DNA of 23,354 nucleotides. Source: a virus. The notes under the pieces are model-generated. The model ran no database searches, was not told the DNA's origin, and saw only the letters and a program-made list of their open reading frames with translations. The stretch spans positions 1-23,354 of IMG/VR virus record IMGVR_UViG_3300036978_000277; one strand, written 5' to 3'. Position numbers and translations under genes: made by a program. Shown here one piece after another: positions 1 to 6,391 of this stretch. How positions within the stretch are numbered: the stretch's first letter is position 1; each line of letters opens with the position of its first letter.

Positions 1-7
1 TGTCACT

Positions 8-829
8 ATGCACAGCTGGTTTAAGCGTGATAAATACTATACAATGATACCTAATCGTAAGCCTAAACTAATTAAGGTCAAACCTGCACAAGCACAGGAG
101 TCAAGAATCGCTAGGTCAGGCCCTATCGTTAGGCCAGCCACTCGCGCTAGTCAGGCTGTTAGGATAGAGCAGCGGCCTATCGCTCCTATTAAGAGGGAAG
201 AAGCAGTCAAGCCACCTCAGGTCTACTCTGTCCCGCCAAAGTGGAAGGGAGAAACCTGCTATATTATAGGAGGAGGGCCTTCCCTAATCGGCATTGACTG
301 GAACCGTCTTGCAGGTCGAAAGACAATTGCAATTAACAAAGCCTTCCTCTCATACCCAAATGCAGACATGCTCTATTGGACAGACAGTCGCTTTTATTCA
401 TGGCATAAGAGTGAGATTGACACCTTTGGCGGAGAAAAGTACACACTTCGCTGGAACCAGCAACATAAGGGTGACATTAAGCTACTAAGTAAGGGTGTTA
501 GGTTTGGATTAGAAACACGGCGTGATACCCTGGCACATGGCAATAACAGCGGGTATGCAGCCATCAATCTTGCATATCATACAGGTGTTAAGAGAATCAT
601 TCTCTTAGGTTATGACATGGGTAATCAGGGAGGCAAGAGCCACTTTCATGAAGGCTACCCTACACGCCCAACTTCTGATGATGTATATGAAAAGCAGTTC
701 ATTCCTGGCTTTAAGATTCTAAGTGACCTTCTTAAGCAGCAGGGTGTTGAGGTGTGGAATGCTTGCCTGTCCAGTCGACTAACTGTCTTTCCTAAGATGA
801 GCCTGGAACGTGCTCTATCCTTTAGCTGA
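8..829 (+). CDS. Phage protein with MptE/DUF115-like or glycosyltransferase-like Rossmann domain
   Basis: The only plus-strand gene. After a basic, proline-rich N-terminal segment of about 80 residues comes a domain opening with CYIIGGGPSL (about residues 84-93), then AINKAFLSYPNADMLYWTD and later IILLGYDMG. This pattern is typical of a widespread phage family resembling DUF115/MptE-like proteins, thought to have a nucleotide-binding Rossmann-type fold. Some relatives are annotated as sugar-transfer or capsule-modifying enzymes, but the substrate here is unknown. The frame stays open to the left edge of the window, so the true start could lie outside; Met1 (base 8) and Met13 (base 44) are both possible and neither shows a ribosome site. 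The 3' end overlaps the convergent minus-strand gene by 15 bases. Family assignment is moderately sure, function is not. Confidence 0.65.
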   Translation: MHSWFKRDKYYTMIPNRKPKLIKVKPAQAQESRIARSGPIVRPATRASQAVRIEQRPIAPIKREEAVKPPQVYSVPPKWKGETCYIIGGGPSLIGIDWNRLAGRKTIAINKAFLSYPNADMLYWTDSRFYSWHKSEIDTFGGEKYTLRWNQQHKGDIKLLSKGVRFGLETRRDTLAHGNNSGYAAINLAYHTGVKRIILLGYDMGNQGGKSHFHEGYPTRPTSDDVYEKQFIPGFKILSDLLKQQGVEVWNACLSSRLTVFPKMSLERALSFS

Positions 830-1363
830 CCTCTTTACGTGGCGAATAAACTCGCCTTGTTCACGTGTTAAGAGGGTTTTGATATGAGCGGTCAATTGGC
901 GTGAGCTCTCAACAATGCGGCGATCAACTATCCTATTTGATGAGTTATGTGAAGTTACACACTTAGCACAGACAAAGTTTTCTGGGTTTTTTGGACTATC
1001 GGAGCGGCAGACCAGGTCAATGCAGCAGATTGCACAACGCCAGTCAACAAGAATAGAGTCCCTCTCAAGCTGCTTAATAGTACCAAAGTCATCTGTGTAA
1101 GGGTTCCAATATGACTTGGAGGGAGCCTTTGCCCAGTCTAGCTGATCCTCTATAATAAAGATGATCTCATAGGTCTGTGGATCTGGCTCAAGCCACTTCA
1201 TAAAACCTTGTGTGAGAATAAGCCGCTGTTTAGCTGGAGGCAGGTTTTCCAATAGGATGCCGTGTCTACGGCGGAACCAGCCAAAATTAACGGCCTGTAC
1301 ATCATAGAGGCGCCCTCGACCGGCTGTCTTACGATAGCCACGGTTTGGAATCTTCTTTGACAT
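815..1363 (-). CDS. Hypothetical protein with four-cysteine zinc-binding-like motif
   Basis: A 182-residue basic protein not recognised as a known family. In its C-terminal half, WRCAICCIDLVC is followed about 18 residues later by FVCAKC, giving two CxxC pairs that look like a zinc ribbon or treble-clef site. The N-terminus is rich in Arg and Lys, consistent with nucleic-acid contact, but that is inference. It is the last gene of the minus-strand run, 22 bases after the coiled-coil gene, and has no clear promoter of its own. It ends with a TAG inside the 3' end of the plus-strand gene, so the two transcripts converge with no room for a terminator between them. Confidence 0.7.
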   Translation of the reverse strand: MSKKIPNRGYRKTAGRGRLYDVQAVNFGWFRRRHGILLENLPPAKQRLILTQGFMKWLEPDPQTYEIIFIIEDQLDWAKAPSKSYWNPYTDDFGTIKQLERDSILVDWRCAICCIDLVCRSDSPKNPENFVCAKCVTSHNSSNRIVDRRIVESSRQLTAHIKTLLTREQGEFIRHVKRSAKG

Positions 1364-1385
1364 ACAGGCCGTCTATAGAAATGAA

Positions 1386-2771
1386 TTAAAGTCTTGGTCC
1401 TTTTTGATCCATTGCTCTCTTAAAGCGGGTTGCGATGGACTCAGTAATGTAGTTCATGGCATCAATTGACTTAAGTGCTTCATCAATCATAGCTATGTCA
1501 AGAGATTCTCCTAGTTTTTTAGTGTCTTTAATGCTTTTAATAAGATCCTCATATCTCTTAATCTTATCAGTGTCGCCAGCTTCCGTTGCTTTTGTAAGAC
1601 CTGCCTCGGCTTTAGTGAGACTCTCCTTTTCCTTATCTGTCAATTCACGTGACTTAGGTTCTTCCTTTTTAGGTTCTTCCTTTTCAGGTTCTTCCGTCTT
1701 AGTCTCTTTTTTCTTAGGTTCCTTTTTCTGTACTAAACCTGCAAGGTCCTCTTTATATTGTGATCTAAGATCATCGACTGATGCAGTAAGCTTAGCTTTA
1801 GCTTCTTCCCAATCATCCTCGGTTCCTAATCCAGTGTCAATCATAACCTTCTTGCCAATCTTATCTTCTGCATCTGATAAGGCCTTTTTTGCATTGGCTA
1901 TTGCAGTGGCACTATTCTCATCGTCAGGGGCTGCAATGTACTTATCGGCCGCTTCCTGGTACTTAGACATTGCGTCAAATACGTTTTTAAGTCTTTCAAC
2001 AGACTCCTTCGTGCGTTCATCTGCAGAGGCTAACTTTTCTTCTTGCGCAGCTAAGGCATCATCAGTCTCCTTTTTAGATGCGGCCAATTCTTTAGTCTTT
2101 TCAGCTTTAATTCTTTTTGCTCCATCGGCAAGTCTTTTTTCAGCCTTTGCCTGTTGATCTGGATCCTCGGATGCAGCTAATTCTTGCTCGGTTGACTTAT
2201 TTAAGTAATTAAGCTCTTCATCAAAGTCAACAGTACTAGTAAACTCTGCAGTTTTCTTTTTTAAGAAATCATTTTCTATTGAAAGATCGGTAACTTCTTT
2301 GATAGCGGCAGCAATTTCTTCAGTCTCTTTTTCAGCCTTTTTCTTAGCAATTTCCTTTTGTGTTGCATATCTTTTGTCAAAATTAGCCTTTAGTTGAAGA
2401 AGTTGTTCATCTCTCTTTTTTCTTAATTCAGGTCCTATGATCTTTTTCTTAGCCGCATCTGGAACTGCCTCTAATTTTGTTTTAATAGCATCATTAAGTT
2501 TTTCCTTTGCCTCGGTTTCCGCAGCATCCCAAGCCTCATCCTTATTAAGATCCATGTCAATTTGCTCCTGCTCCGCACTAAGTTTTGATGCATATTCAGC
2601 CTGCTTAAGCTTCTTATACTTTGATCTGACTGTAGCTGCATTTTTTGCAGAAGTGATCATTGACATAAGGGTCTCTCCTATTGTGGCTTCATTGAGAGGC
2701 TGTAAGCTACCTTCTGTCTTTGCGGATTCGTATAAGTGGTTCCAGGTATCAAAATTTTTAATAAGCGGCAT
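1386..2771 (-). CDS. Lys/Glu/Ala-rich coiled-coil protein, probable head-core or internal protein
   Basis: A 461-residue, highly charged protein dominated by long helices (Lys, Glu, Ala), with a low-complexity KEEPK-type stretch near residues 348-372. The N-terminus has the same feel as the capsid-targeting tags of its neighbours: a short basic/hydrophobic start followed by LYE|S (residues 13-16) and LNE|A (26-29), both fitting the (I/L)-x-E rule of T4-type prohead protease. Further candidate sites LGE|S and ITE|S occur near the C-terminus. It lies downstream of gp23 and of another tagged gene, with a weak AATACATAAA element before it. A scaffold-like or packaged core protein is the best guess. 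No enzymatic motif is visible. The antisense reading frame over this gene is only a compositional shadow. Confidence 0.7.
   Translation of the reverse strand: MPLIKNFDTWNHLYESAKTEGSLQPLNEATIGETLMSMITSAKNAATVRSKYKKLKQAEYASKLSAEQEQIDMDLNKDEAWDAAETEAKEKLNDAIKTKLEAVPDAAKKKIIGPELRKKRDEQLLQLKANFDKRYATQKEIAKKKAEKETEEIAAAIKEVTDLSIENDFLKKKTAEFTSTVDFDEELNYLNKSTEQELAASEDPDQQAKAEKRLADGAKRIKAEKTKELAASKKETDDALAAQEEKLASADERTKESVERLKNVFDAMSKYQEAADKYIAAPDDENSATAIANAKKALSDAEDKIGKKVMIDTGLGTEDDWEEAKAKLTASVDDLRSQYKEDLAGLVQKKEPKKKETKTEEPEKEEPKKEEPKSRELTDKEKESLTKAEAGLTKATEAGDTDKIKRYEDLIKSIKDTKKLGESLDIAMIDEALKSIDAMNYITESIATRFKRAMDQKGPRL
1656..1730 (-). repeat. 15-bp tandem repeats encoding a KEEPK-like spacer
   Basis: Five consecutive 15-base units lie in frame within the coiled-coil gene. 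The first three are nearly identical on the plus strand (aggttcttcc followed by five variable bases, at 1656, 1671 and 1686); the last two are more diverged. They encode five-residue repeats of the KEEPK type, a charged and probably extended linker. Copy number is likely to vary between relatives by slippage. Confidence 0.75.
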
Positions 2772-2790
2772 GATGTTTCTTTTTATTTAG

Positions 2791-2800
2791 TTTATGTATT
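2791..2800 (-). promoter_or_regulatory. Weak late-promoter-like element
   Basis: AATACATAAA on the minus strand, 20 bases before the start of the coiled-coil gene. It differs from the window consensus GATATATAA(A/T) at two positions, so it is only a possible promoter. Confidence 0.3.
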
Positions 2801-2804
2801 TAGG

Positions 2805-3041
2805 CTATGAATGGCCTTTTAGCTGGTCAAGTTGCTTTTTAGCAGTGAGAACGTTAAGCCTAGCATGAGCCAATTCCAAGTGAGCCTTATAGATCTCAAT
2901 TTTATCTGGGTTTGTTTTCATACGATCGGTGTATCTCCTAATCTGGTCTTTTAAGAGACCTTCGGCTTCTCTGTTTACTTCAGAGGCAGGTCTGTATTTA
3001 GCCTCATTAACAAAATTGGAATAGTCTTTAATATGATTCAT
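2805..3041 (-). CDS. Small capsid-targeted putative internal protein
   Basis: A 78-residue protein starting MNHIKDYSNFVNE|AK. This matches the layout of T4 internal-protein tags (MKTYQEFIAE|A): a short amphipathic N-terminus ending in a prohead-protease site, here V-N-E at residues 11-13. Cleavage would leave a basic, helical mature protein of about 65 residues. The gene has its own promoter-like motif at 3061-3070, just beyond the gp23 terminator. It also has a visible AAGGAA ribosome site about 10 bases before the ATG, which is unusual in this window. Its function after packaging is unknown. The cleavage is inferred, not seen. Confidence 0.75.
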   Translation of the reverse strand: MNHIKDYSNFVNEAKYRPASEVNREAEGLLKDQIRRYTDRMKTNPDKIEIYKAHLELAHARLNVLTAKKQLDQLKGHS

Positions 3042-3060
3042 GACGATTTCCTTTATTTGG

Positions 3061-3070
3061 TTTATATATC
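3061..3070 (-). promoter_or_regulatory. Putative late promoter (GATATATAAA)
   Basis: An exact match to the recurring motif, 20 bases before the ATG of the 78-residue tagged protein and just after the gp23 terminator, so it would restart transcription. Confidence 0.55.
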
Positions 3071-3083
3071 AGAGTGTTGTAGA

Positions 3084-3112
3084 CAAAAAAAGAGGAACCG
3101 AAGTTCCTCTTT
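3084..3112 (-). terminator. Intrinsic terminator after gp23
   Basis: On the minus strand a 10-bp stem AAAGAGGAAC/GTTCCTCTTT is closed by a TTCG loop, giving the stable C(UUCG)G tetraloop, and is followed by a run of seven T. It lies 23 bases past the gp23 stop codon. Confidence 0.85.
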
Positions 3113-3134
3113 CTTAAAATAAATCTAATTTGGA

Positions 3135-4877
3135 TTAGATAACGTCCAAACCGCCTTGAAGAACAATGTTCAAAGTGTAGTACATAGTTTGAGGATGGAA
3201 CCCAGCCTCAACTAGCGCGAACCTTGACTTTACGGCTATTTTTGGAGCCATTGTACCCTCAGCGATAGTCTCTACAGACTCAGCCATTAAGTATGGCATG
3301 AATACAAGACCAGGAGAGTTACCGTCACCCTTACGACCGATTGCGATGCGAAGATCATCGAAATCACGGTTAGGATCAACATAGATAGTTACACCTGCAA
3401 CTGCACCAATTGGGTAGAGTGATCCACCAGCTTGGTTAACAGTGTTTGACAATGGGTAAGGAACGAATCCAGCCACGTCTTGGATCGCAGTTGCCATCTT
3501 ACCGCCAGTTACTGCGAAAGTAGCAGGACCACGACGGCCGCGAGTTGCAATCAAGTTGCTAGAGGCAAGGATCTTAGTTAGGATCCGGCGCTGAAGAGAA
3601 CCTTGAGTTTCACCGCCTAGGTTAACGTTAGTTACTGGAACCAACACTGCCTGTGAAACGTTTGACGTATTACCAGGACCTAGGGCAACTAGGGTAGGAA
3701 CGCCAACTGCTGTATCATATATAGCAGAAAGAACAGTACCAGAGACAGCCTCAACCTGTACCGCATTGGTAACACCAAGACGGAAGATACGATCAAGAAT
3801 GAGCTTGTTAATAGACTGTGTAAGTTCATTAACAAGAACTGCTTCTACTTGAGCAACTGCGTCAATACCGAACTGCTTAAGGTCTTGAACCTGTTCACGA
3901 GTCACAGCAGCAGCGACCTGATAGGTCATAGCAGCAACTGACTTGTTGAATAGAGATAGACCTAATAGGTTGTCCGGAGTTGACTCGCCCATTCCACGTT
4001 GGTAAGGATCAAGAGCATCAATGCCTGGGAAAGAAGAAGCCGTGTTAACTCGGTTGCTAAGCTCAAAAGCATCACCAGAGAAACCAGTAACGTGGTCTTC
4101 AAGAGCTTTCACTAATTCAGCAGGACCAGCCCATTCACCATCTACGACTGTAGCTGCAGAATCTGAATAGTAGTTATTGAATCCAAGTGTTGCATTACCG
4201 ATAGCTTGAGCAATAGACTCTCCAGGAGAGGCTTCAGAACCTTGAGCATATCTACCGGAACTTACATAACCTCTTACTCGGAAGATTGGGTATCCATCAA
4301 TTCTAGATAGACCTACAAAGGTGAGCTCAAAAGAACCACCAGAAATACTAGAAATACCGCCAAGTTGGCTAGTAGCATAAACTACTTCACCTATTGTAAA
4401 TCCGGTAAATCCTGTGAAGTCAACTGGGATTTTGATCATGAGCGGAGCAGCTGAAGACTCAAGTCCACCAGCAGCAGCCTTAATACCACCTCCGTATACA
4501 AAGTCAAGGTAGGTAAGTACTCCCATTGGGCCTTGCATTGGAACAACTGGAACAAGATCAAGACCTACTGTCTGGGCAGCAACCTGCATAGCAAGTGGAA
4601 GCAGAGAGAAGGGACGGTCACCGGAACCAGCATCTTGGCCTGTAAAGTTGTTTAGGCTGCCAGGATTACCAGGAAATTGGGTATTGCCCATTCCAGGAAC
4701 ATTCATGTTTGGGTTGAGGTGAACTGTGTTGTAAACACTTTCATTAAGGTTATGATAGTGGCAATACTTAGACATCCAAGACAACTTAGATTTTTCAGTG
4801 ATACCAGTAGCTTCCTCGATGATAGGTGCCCAAGTTCTTTGTACCTCGCCCTCATTAATTAGATGATTAGCGTACAT
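3135..4877 (-). CDS. 23: Major capsid protein, T4 gp23-like
   Basis: A 580-residue protein (T4 gp23 is 521) in the expected position after portal, protease and scaffold genes. Its composition is that of a gp23-type capsid protein: Gly/Ala/Val-rich beta domains, a central helical segment with DLKQFGIDAVAQVEAVLVNE, and few charged runs. T4 gp23 loses its first 65 residues to the gp21 protease; here LNE|S at residues 44-47 is the best equivalent, with an earlier INE|G at 7-10. It would form the hexamers of the HK97-fold shell. The leader is A-rich with no Shine-Dalgarno sequence. A promoter-like motif lies 73 bases upstream, bounded by terminators on both sides, so gp23 probably forms its own strongly expressed unit. 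Confidence 0.88.
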   Translation of the reverse strand: MYANHLINEGEVQRTWAPIIEEATGITEKSKLSWMSKYCHYHNLNESVYNTVHLNPNMNVPGMGNTQFPGNPGSLNNFTGQDAGSGDRPFSLLPLAMQVAAQTVGLDLVPVVPMQGPMGVLTYLDFVYGGGIKAAAGGLESSAAPLMIKIPVDFTGFTGFTIGEVVYATSQLGGISSISGGSFELTFVGLSRIDGYPIFRVRGYVSSGRYAQGSEASPGESIAQAIGNATLGFNNYYSDSAATVVDGEWAGPAELVKALEDHVTGFSGDAFELSNRVNTASSFPGIDALDPYQRGMGESTPDNLLGLSLFNKSVAAMTYQVAAAVTREQVQDLKQFGIDAVAQVEAVLVNELTQSINKLILDRIFRLGVTNAVQVEAVSGTVLSAIYDTAVGVPTLVALGPGNTSNVSQAVLVPVTNVNLGGETQGSLQRRILTKILASSNLIATRGRRGPATFAVTGGKMATAIQDVAGFVPYPLSNTVNQAGGSLYPIGAVAGVTIYVDPNRDFDDLRIAIGRKGDGNSPGLVFMPYLMAESVETIAEGTMAPKIAVKSRFALVEAGFHPQTMYYTLNIVLQGGLDVI

Positions 4878-4950
4878 TTTTTTGAGTTTTTTTTCGCTAT
4901 TGTTTTTTCTAATCAGCTGCCATTTGCTTCTTAGCAGTCTTAGATTATGA

Positions 4951-4960
4951 ATTATATATC
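4951..4960 (-). promoter_or_regulatory. Putative late promoter of gp23 (GATATATAAT)
   Basis: Matches the window consensus and lies in the 166-base gap between the tagged protein at 5044-5385 and gp23. The resulting leader would be about 65-70 bases, much longer than for the other late genes, and A/T-rich near the ATG. Confidence 0.55.
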
Positions 4961-4992
4961 TATGTGCTCAAAACTTTTTTTGGGAAGTGCAT

Positions 4993-5019
4993 AAAAAAAG
5001 GGACCTAGGTCCCTTTTTT
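4993..5019 (-). terminator. Palindromic intrinsic terminator before gp23
   Basis: The perfect palindrome gggacctaggtccc (5000-5013) is flanked by A and T runs, so it can act on either strand. On the minus strand it ends the transcript of the upstream tagged-protein genes shortly before the gp23 promoter. Confidence 0.8.
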
Positions 5020-5043
5020 ATTTAAGTTTTGTGGTTTACCGTA

Positions 5044-5385
5044 TTATATCCCAAAGACAATTGCTGAACCGTCTTCATCCTCTATCTCAATGTACTTTCC
5101 ACCAGCTCTGCTCCAATCCCTAGCGGTCTTAAGAACAGTGTCCCAATCTTCAGTCTGCTGTGAATAGATGACAGCTACATCATCATCTCCACCACCTATC
5201 TTTTTTGCAGCTGCCTTAAGCTCCCTTGATGGCGGTTGGTCCTCCTTCTTCATATCATAAATGGTTTGGAATTCTACACCACCAGAGAGTGCATCGCTAA
5301 GGAGAGCAAGAAGATCGGCGCCTGTGGATTCATTCACCCGGCGAGGTTTGGCAATAAACTGTTCAAATAGTTTTACGTGTTTCAT
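5044..5385 (-). CDS. Capsid-targeted putative internal protein A
   Basis: A 113-residue protein starting MKHVKLFEQFIAK, with a predicted cut in RRVNE|ST after residue 19. The mature part (about 94 residues) is acidic and not recognised. It contains KKIGGGDDDVAVIYSQ and a C-terminal EIEDEDGSAIVFGI, suggesting a small alpha/beta domain. The first 54 coding bases are almost identical to those of the gene at 6041-6376 while the rest is unrelated, so the tag looks like a reused module. The leader is AAACAAACAACAAAAACAAT, without Shine-Dalgarno. It sits between the scaffold and capsid genes, where T4-type phages keep core proteins. A host-directed or DNA-condensing role is possible but not shown. 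Confidence 0.75.
   Translation of the reverse strand: MKHVKLFEQFIAKPRRVNESTGADLLALLSDALSGGVEFQTIYDMKKEDQPPSRELKAAAKKIGGGDDDVAVIYSQQTEDWDTVLKTARDWSRAGGKYIEIEDEDGSAIVFGI
5332..5385 (-). repeat. Capsid-targeting tag repeat, copy 1
   Basis: 54 bases encoding the first 18 residues of this tagged protein. They match 6323-6376 at 49 of 54 positions by eye, all five differences being transitions. Similarity stops at the predicted protease site. Confidence 0.8.
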
Positions 5386-5408
5386 ATTGTTTTTGTTGTT
5401 TGTTTTAA

Positions 5409-5486
5409 TTATGCGGGTTCAATTTCAATATTGACTGGCGGAGGCATGTCACGTTCATTTAACCATTGCTAATAGTTTTTTGACAT
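5409..5486 (-). pseudogene. Possible micro-ORF interrupted by an amber codon
   Basis: Directly after the stop of the 179-residue gene (TAA then ATG) the same frame reads MSKNY, a TAG, then QWLNERDMPPPVNIEIEPA and TAA. The downstream part looks protein-like and could be a 25-codon gene carrying a CAG-to-TAG change, the tail of a decayed gene, or chance. An internal ATG would still allow a 12-residue peptide. TAG is used as a normal stop by gp4 in this window, so recoding is unlikely. Confidence 0.3.
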
Positions 5487-6026
5487 TTACCTTTTAGTAT
5501 TTTCTAAGTACTTGTTAAACTCAGTACATGCTTTCTTAACTTTACCGGCATCACTAAAATCACTAGTACCGTAGTCCAAAGAGCCTTCTTCATCACTGGC
5601 AAAATAACCACCAATAACGAAATCTGAGCCATTAGATGACATTTCGGCATAATCAAGATAAGTATTTACGTAATAGTCGGTTCCAACTACTGGAATCATT
5701 ATTTCATTTGCGAAATTTGAGCTATCAATAGTTATATTTGCTGTGTCAAGATTTACACCACAGTTTTTATATGCATCACCAACATACTTAAGCAATGCTG
5801 GTAAATCTTTCTTTACGATTCCAGTAAGTGGCACAGGCTTAGCTTTCTTCATAGCTTCAACTGCAGCTTTTTCCACTTCCTTTTCATCCATGCCTTCTGT
5901 GTTTTTACCGGATCCGTCAATAACGTTGGCACCTACATCATAAAGATCAGCATCCACGGCATCATTATAGTTGATGCCTTCATTAAAGTTTGAGAAGTAC
6001 TCATTGATTGTTTTAATGTGCTTCAT
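5487..6026 (-). CDS. Capsid-targeted putative internal protein B
   Basis: A 179-residue protein starting MKHIKTINEYFSNFNE|GINY. The F-N-E site (residues 14-16) resembles a prohead-protease cut but has Phe at the first position, a looser fit than its neighbours. The mature part would be an acidic protein of about 163 residues with DLPALLKYVGDAYK, NITIDSSNFANEIMIPVVG and Tyr-rich segments, probably alpha/beta, with no family recognised. It follows protein C by 14 bases with the AC-rich leader AACAACAAACAACAGC and no Shine-Dalgarno, so it is likely co-transcribed with the scaffold and sister proteins. The role after packaging is unknown. Confidence 0.72.
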   Translation of the reverse strand: MKHIKTINEYFSNFNEGINYNDAVDADLYDVGANVIDGSGKNTEGMDEKEVEKAAVEAMKKAKPVPLTGIVKKDLPALLKYVGDAYKNCGVNLDTANITIDSSNFANEIMIPVVGTDYYVNTYLDYAEMSSNGSDFVIGGYFASDEEGSLDYGTSDFSDAGKVKKACTEFNKYLENTKR

Positions 6027-6040
6027 GCTGTTGTTTGTTG

Positions 6041-6376
6041 TTAAGCTGAAAAGAAAGTAAACTTACCTGTTACTTTATTTCCCGTGACAGTAGGGCTCCC
6101 TTCAAAACCAGAGCTATAATCATCGTTATCTATAATGCCTTGAGATTCTGCCCAATCAAGAATGTCATTATTTATGTTATCTAATTCATTGTCAAGATAT
6201 GCTTGTACATCAGACTTATCTGTAAAAACGATAGTTGCATTACATGTAATGTTCTTTCTATCCTTTTTAACATTACTTAATTCAATTCTAAAGTCATCCA
6301 TAGCACTAGTATAAGAATTTTCATTCACCTGGCGGGATTTGGCAATAAATTGTTCAAATAGTTTTATGTGTTTCAT
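6041..6376 (-). CDS. Capsid-targeted putative internal protein C
   Basis: A 111-residue protein with the tag MKHIKLFEQFIAKSRQVNE|NS, cut predicted after residue 19. The mature part is acidic and probably alpha/beta: alternating strands (NITCNATIVFTD, KVTGKFTFFSA) around a helix (DVQAYLDNELDNINNDILDW). No known family is recognised. It begins 15 bases after the protease-scaffold gene with the leader AACAACACACAACAAC. Its first 18 codons are nearly the same as those of protein A, whereas the bodies do not align by eye. Confidence 0.75.
   Translation of the reverse strand: MKHIKLFEQFIAKSRQVNENSYTSAMDDFRIELSNVKKDRKNITCNATIVFTDKSDVQAYLDNELDNINNDILDWAESQGIIDNDDYSSGFEGSPTVTGNKVTGKFTFFSA
6323..6376 (-). 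repeat. Capsid-targeting tag repeat, copy 2
   Basis: Partner of 5332-5385; 49 of 54 bases identical by eye, encoding the N-terminal capsid-targeting sequence. Confidence 0.8.
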
Positions 6377-6391
6377 GTTGTTGTGTGTTGT

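Noticed and set aside
1456-2157. Long plus-strand open frame (233 codons, Ser/Leu/Phe-rich) opposite the coiled-coil gene
   Set aside because: It is the antisense of a Lys/Glu/Ala-rich gene, which avoids stops by composition. Its Ser/Ala/Phe-rich protein has no domain and no leader.
5469-5471. TAG recoded as an amino acid, as in some crAss-like phages
   Set aside because: gp4 ends correctly at a TAG, and no core gene here contains an in-frame TAG, so standard termination is more likely.
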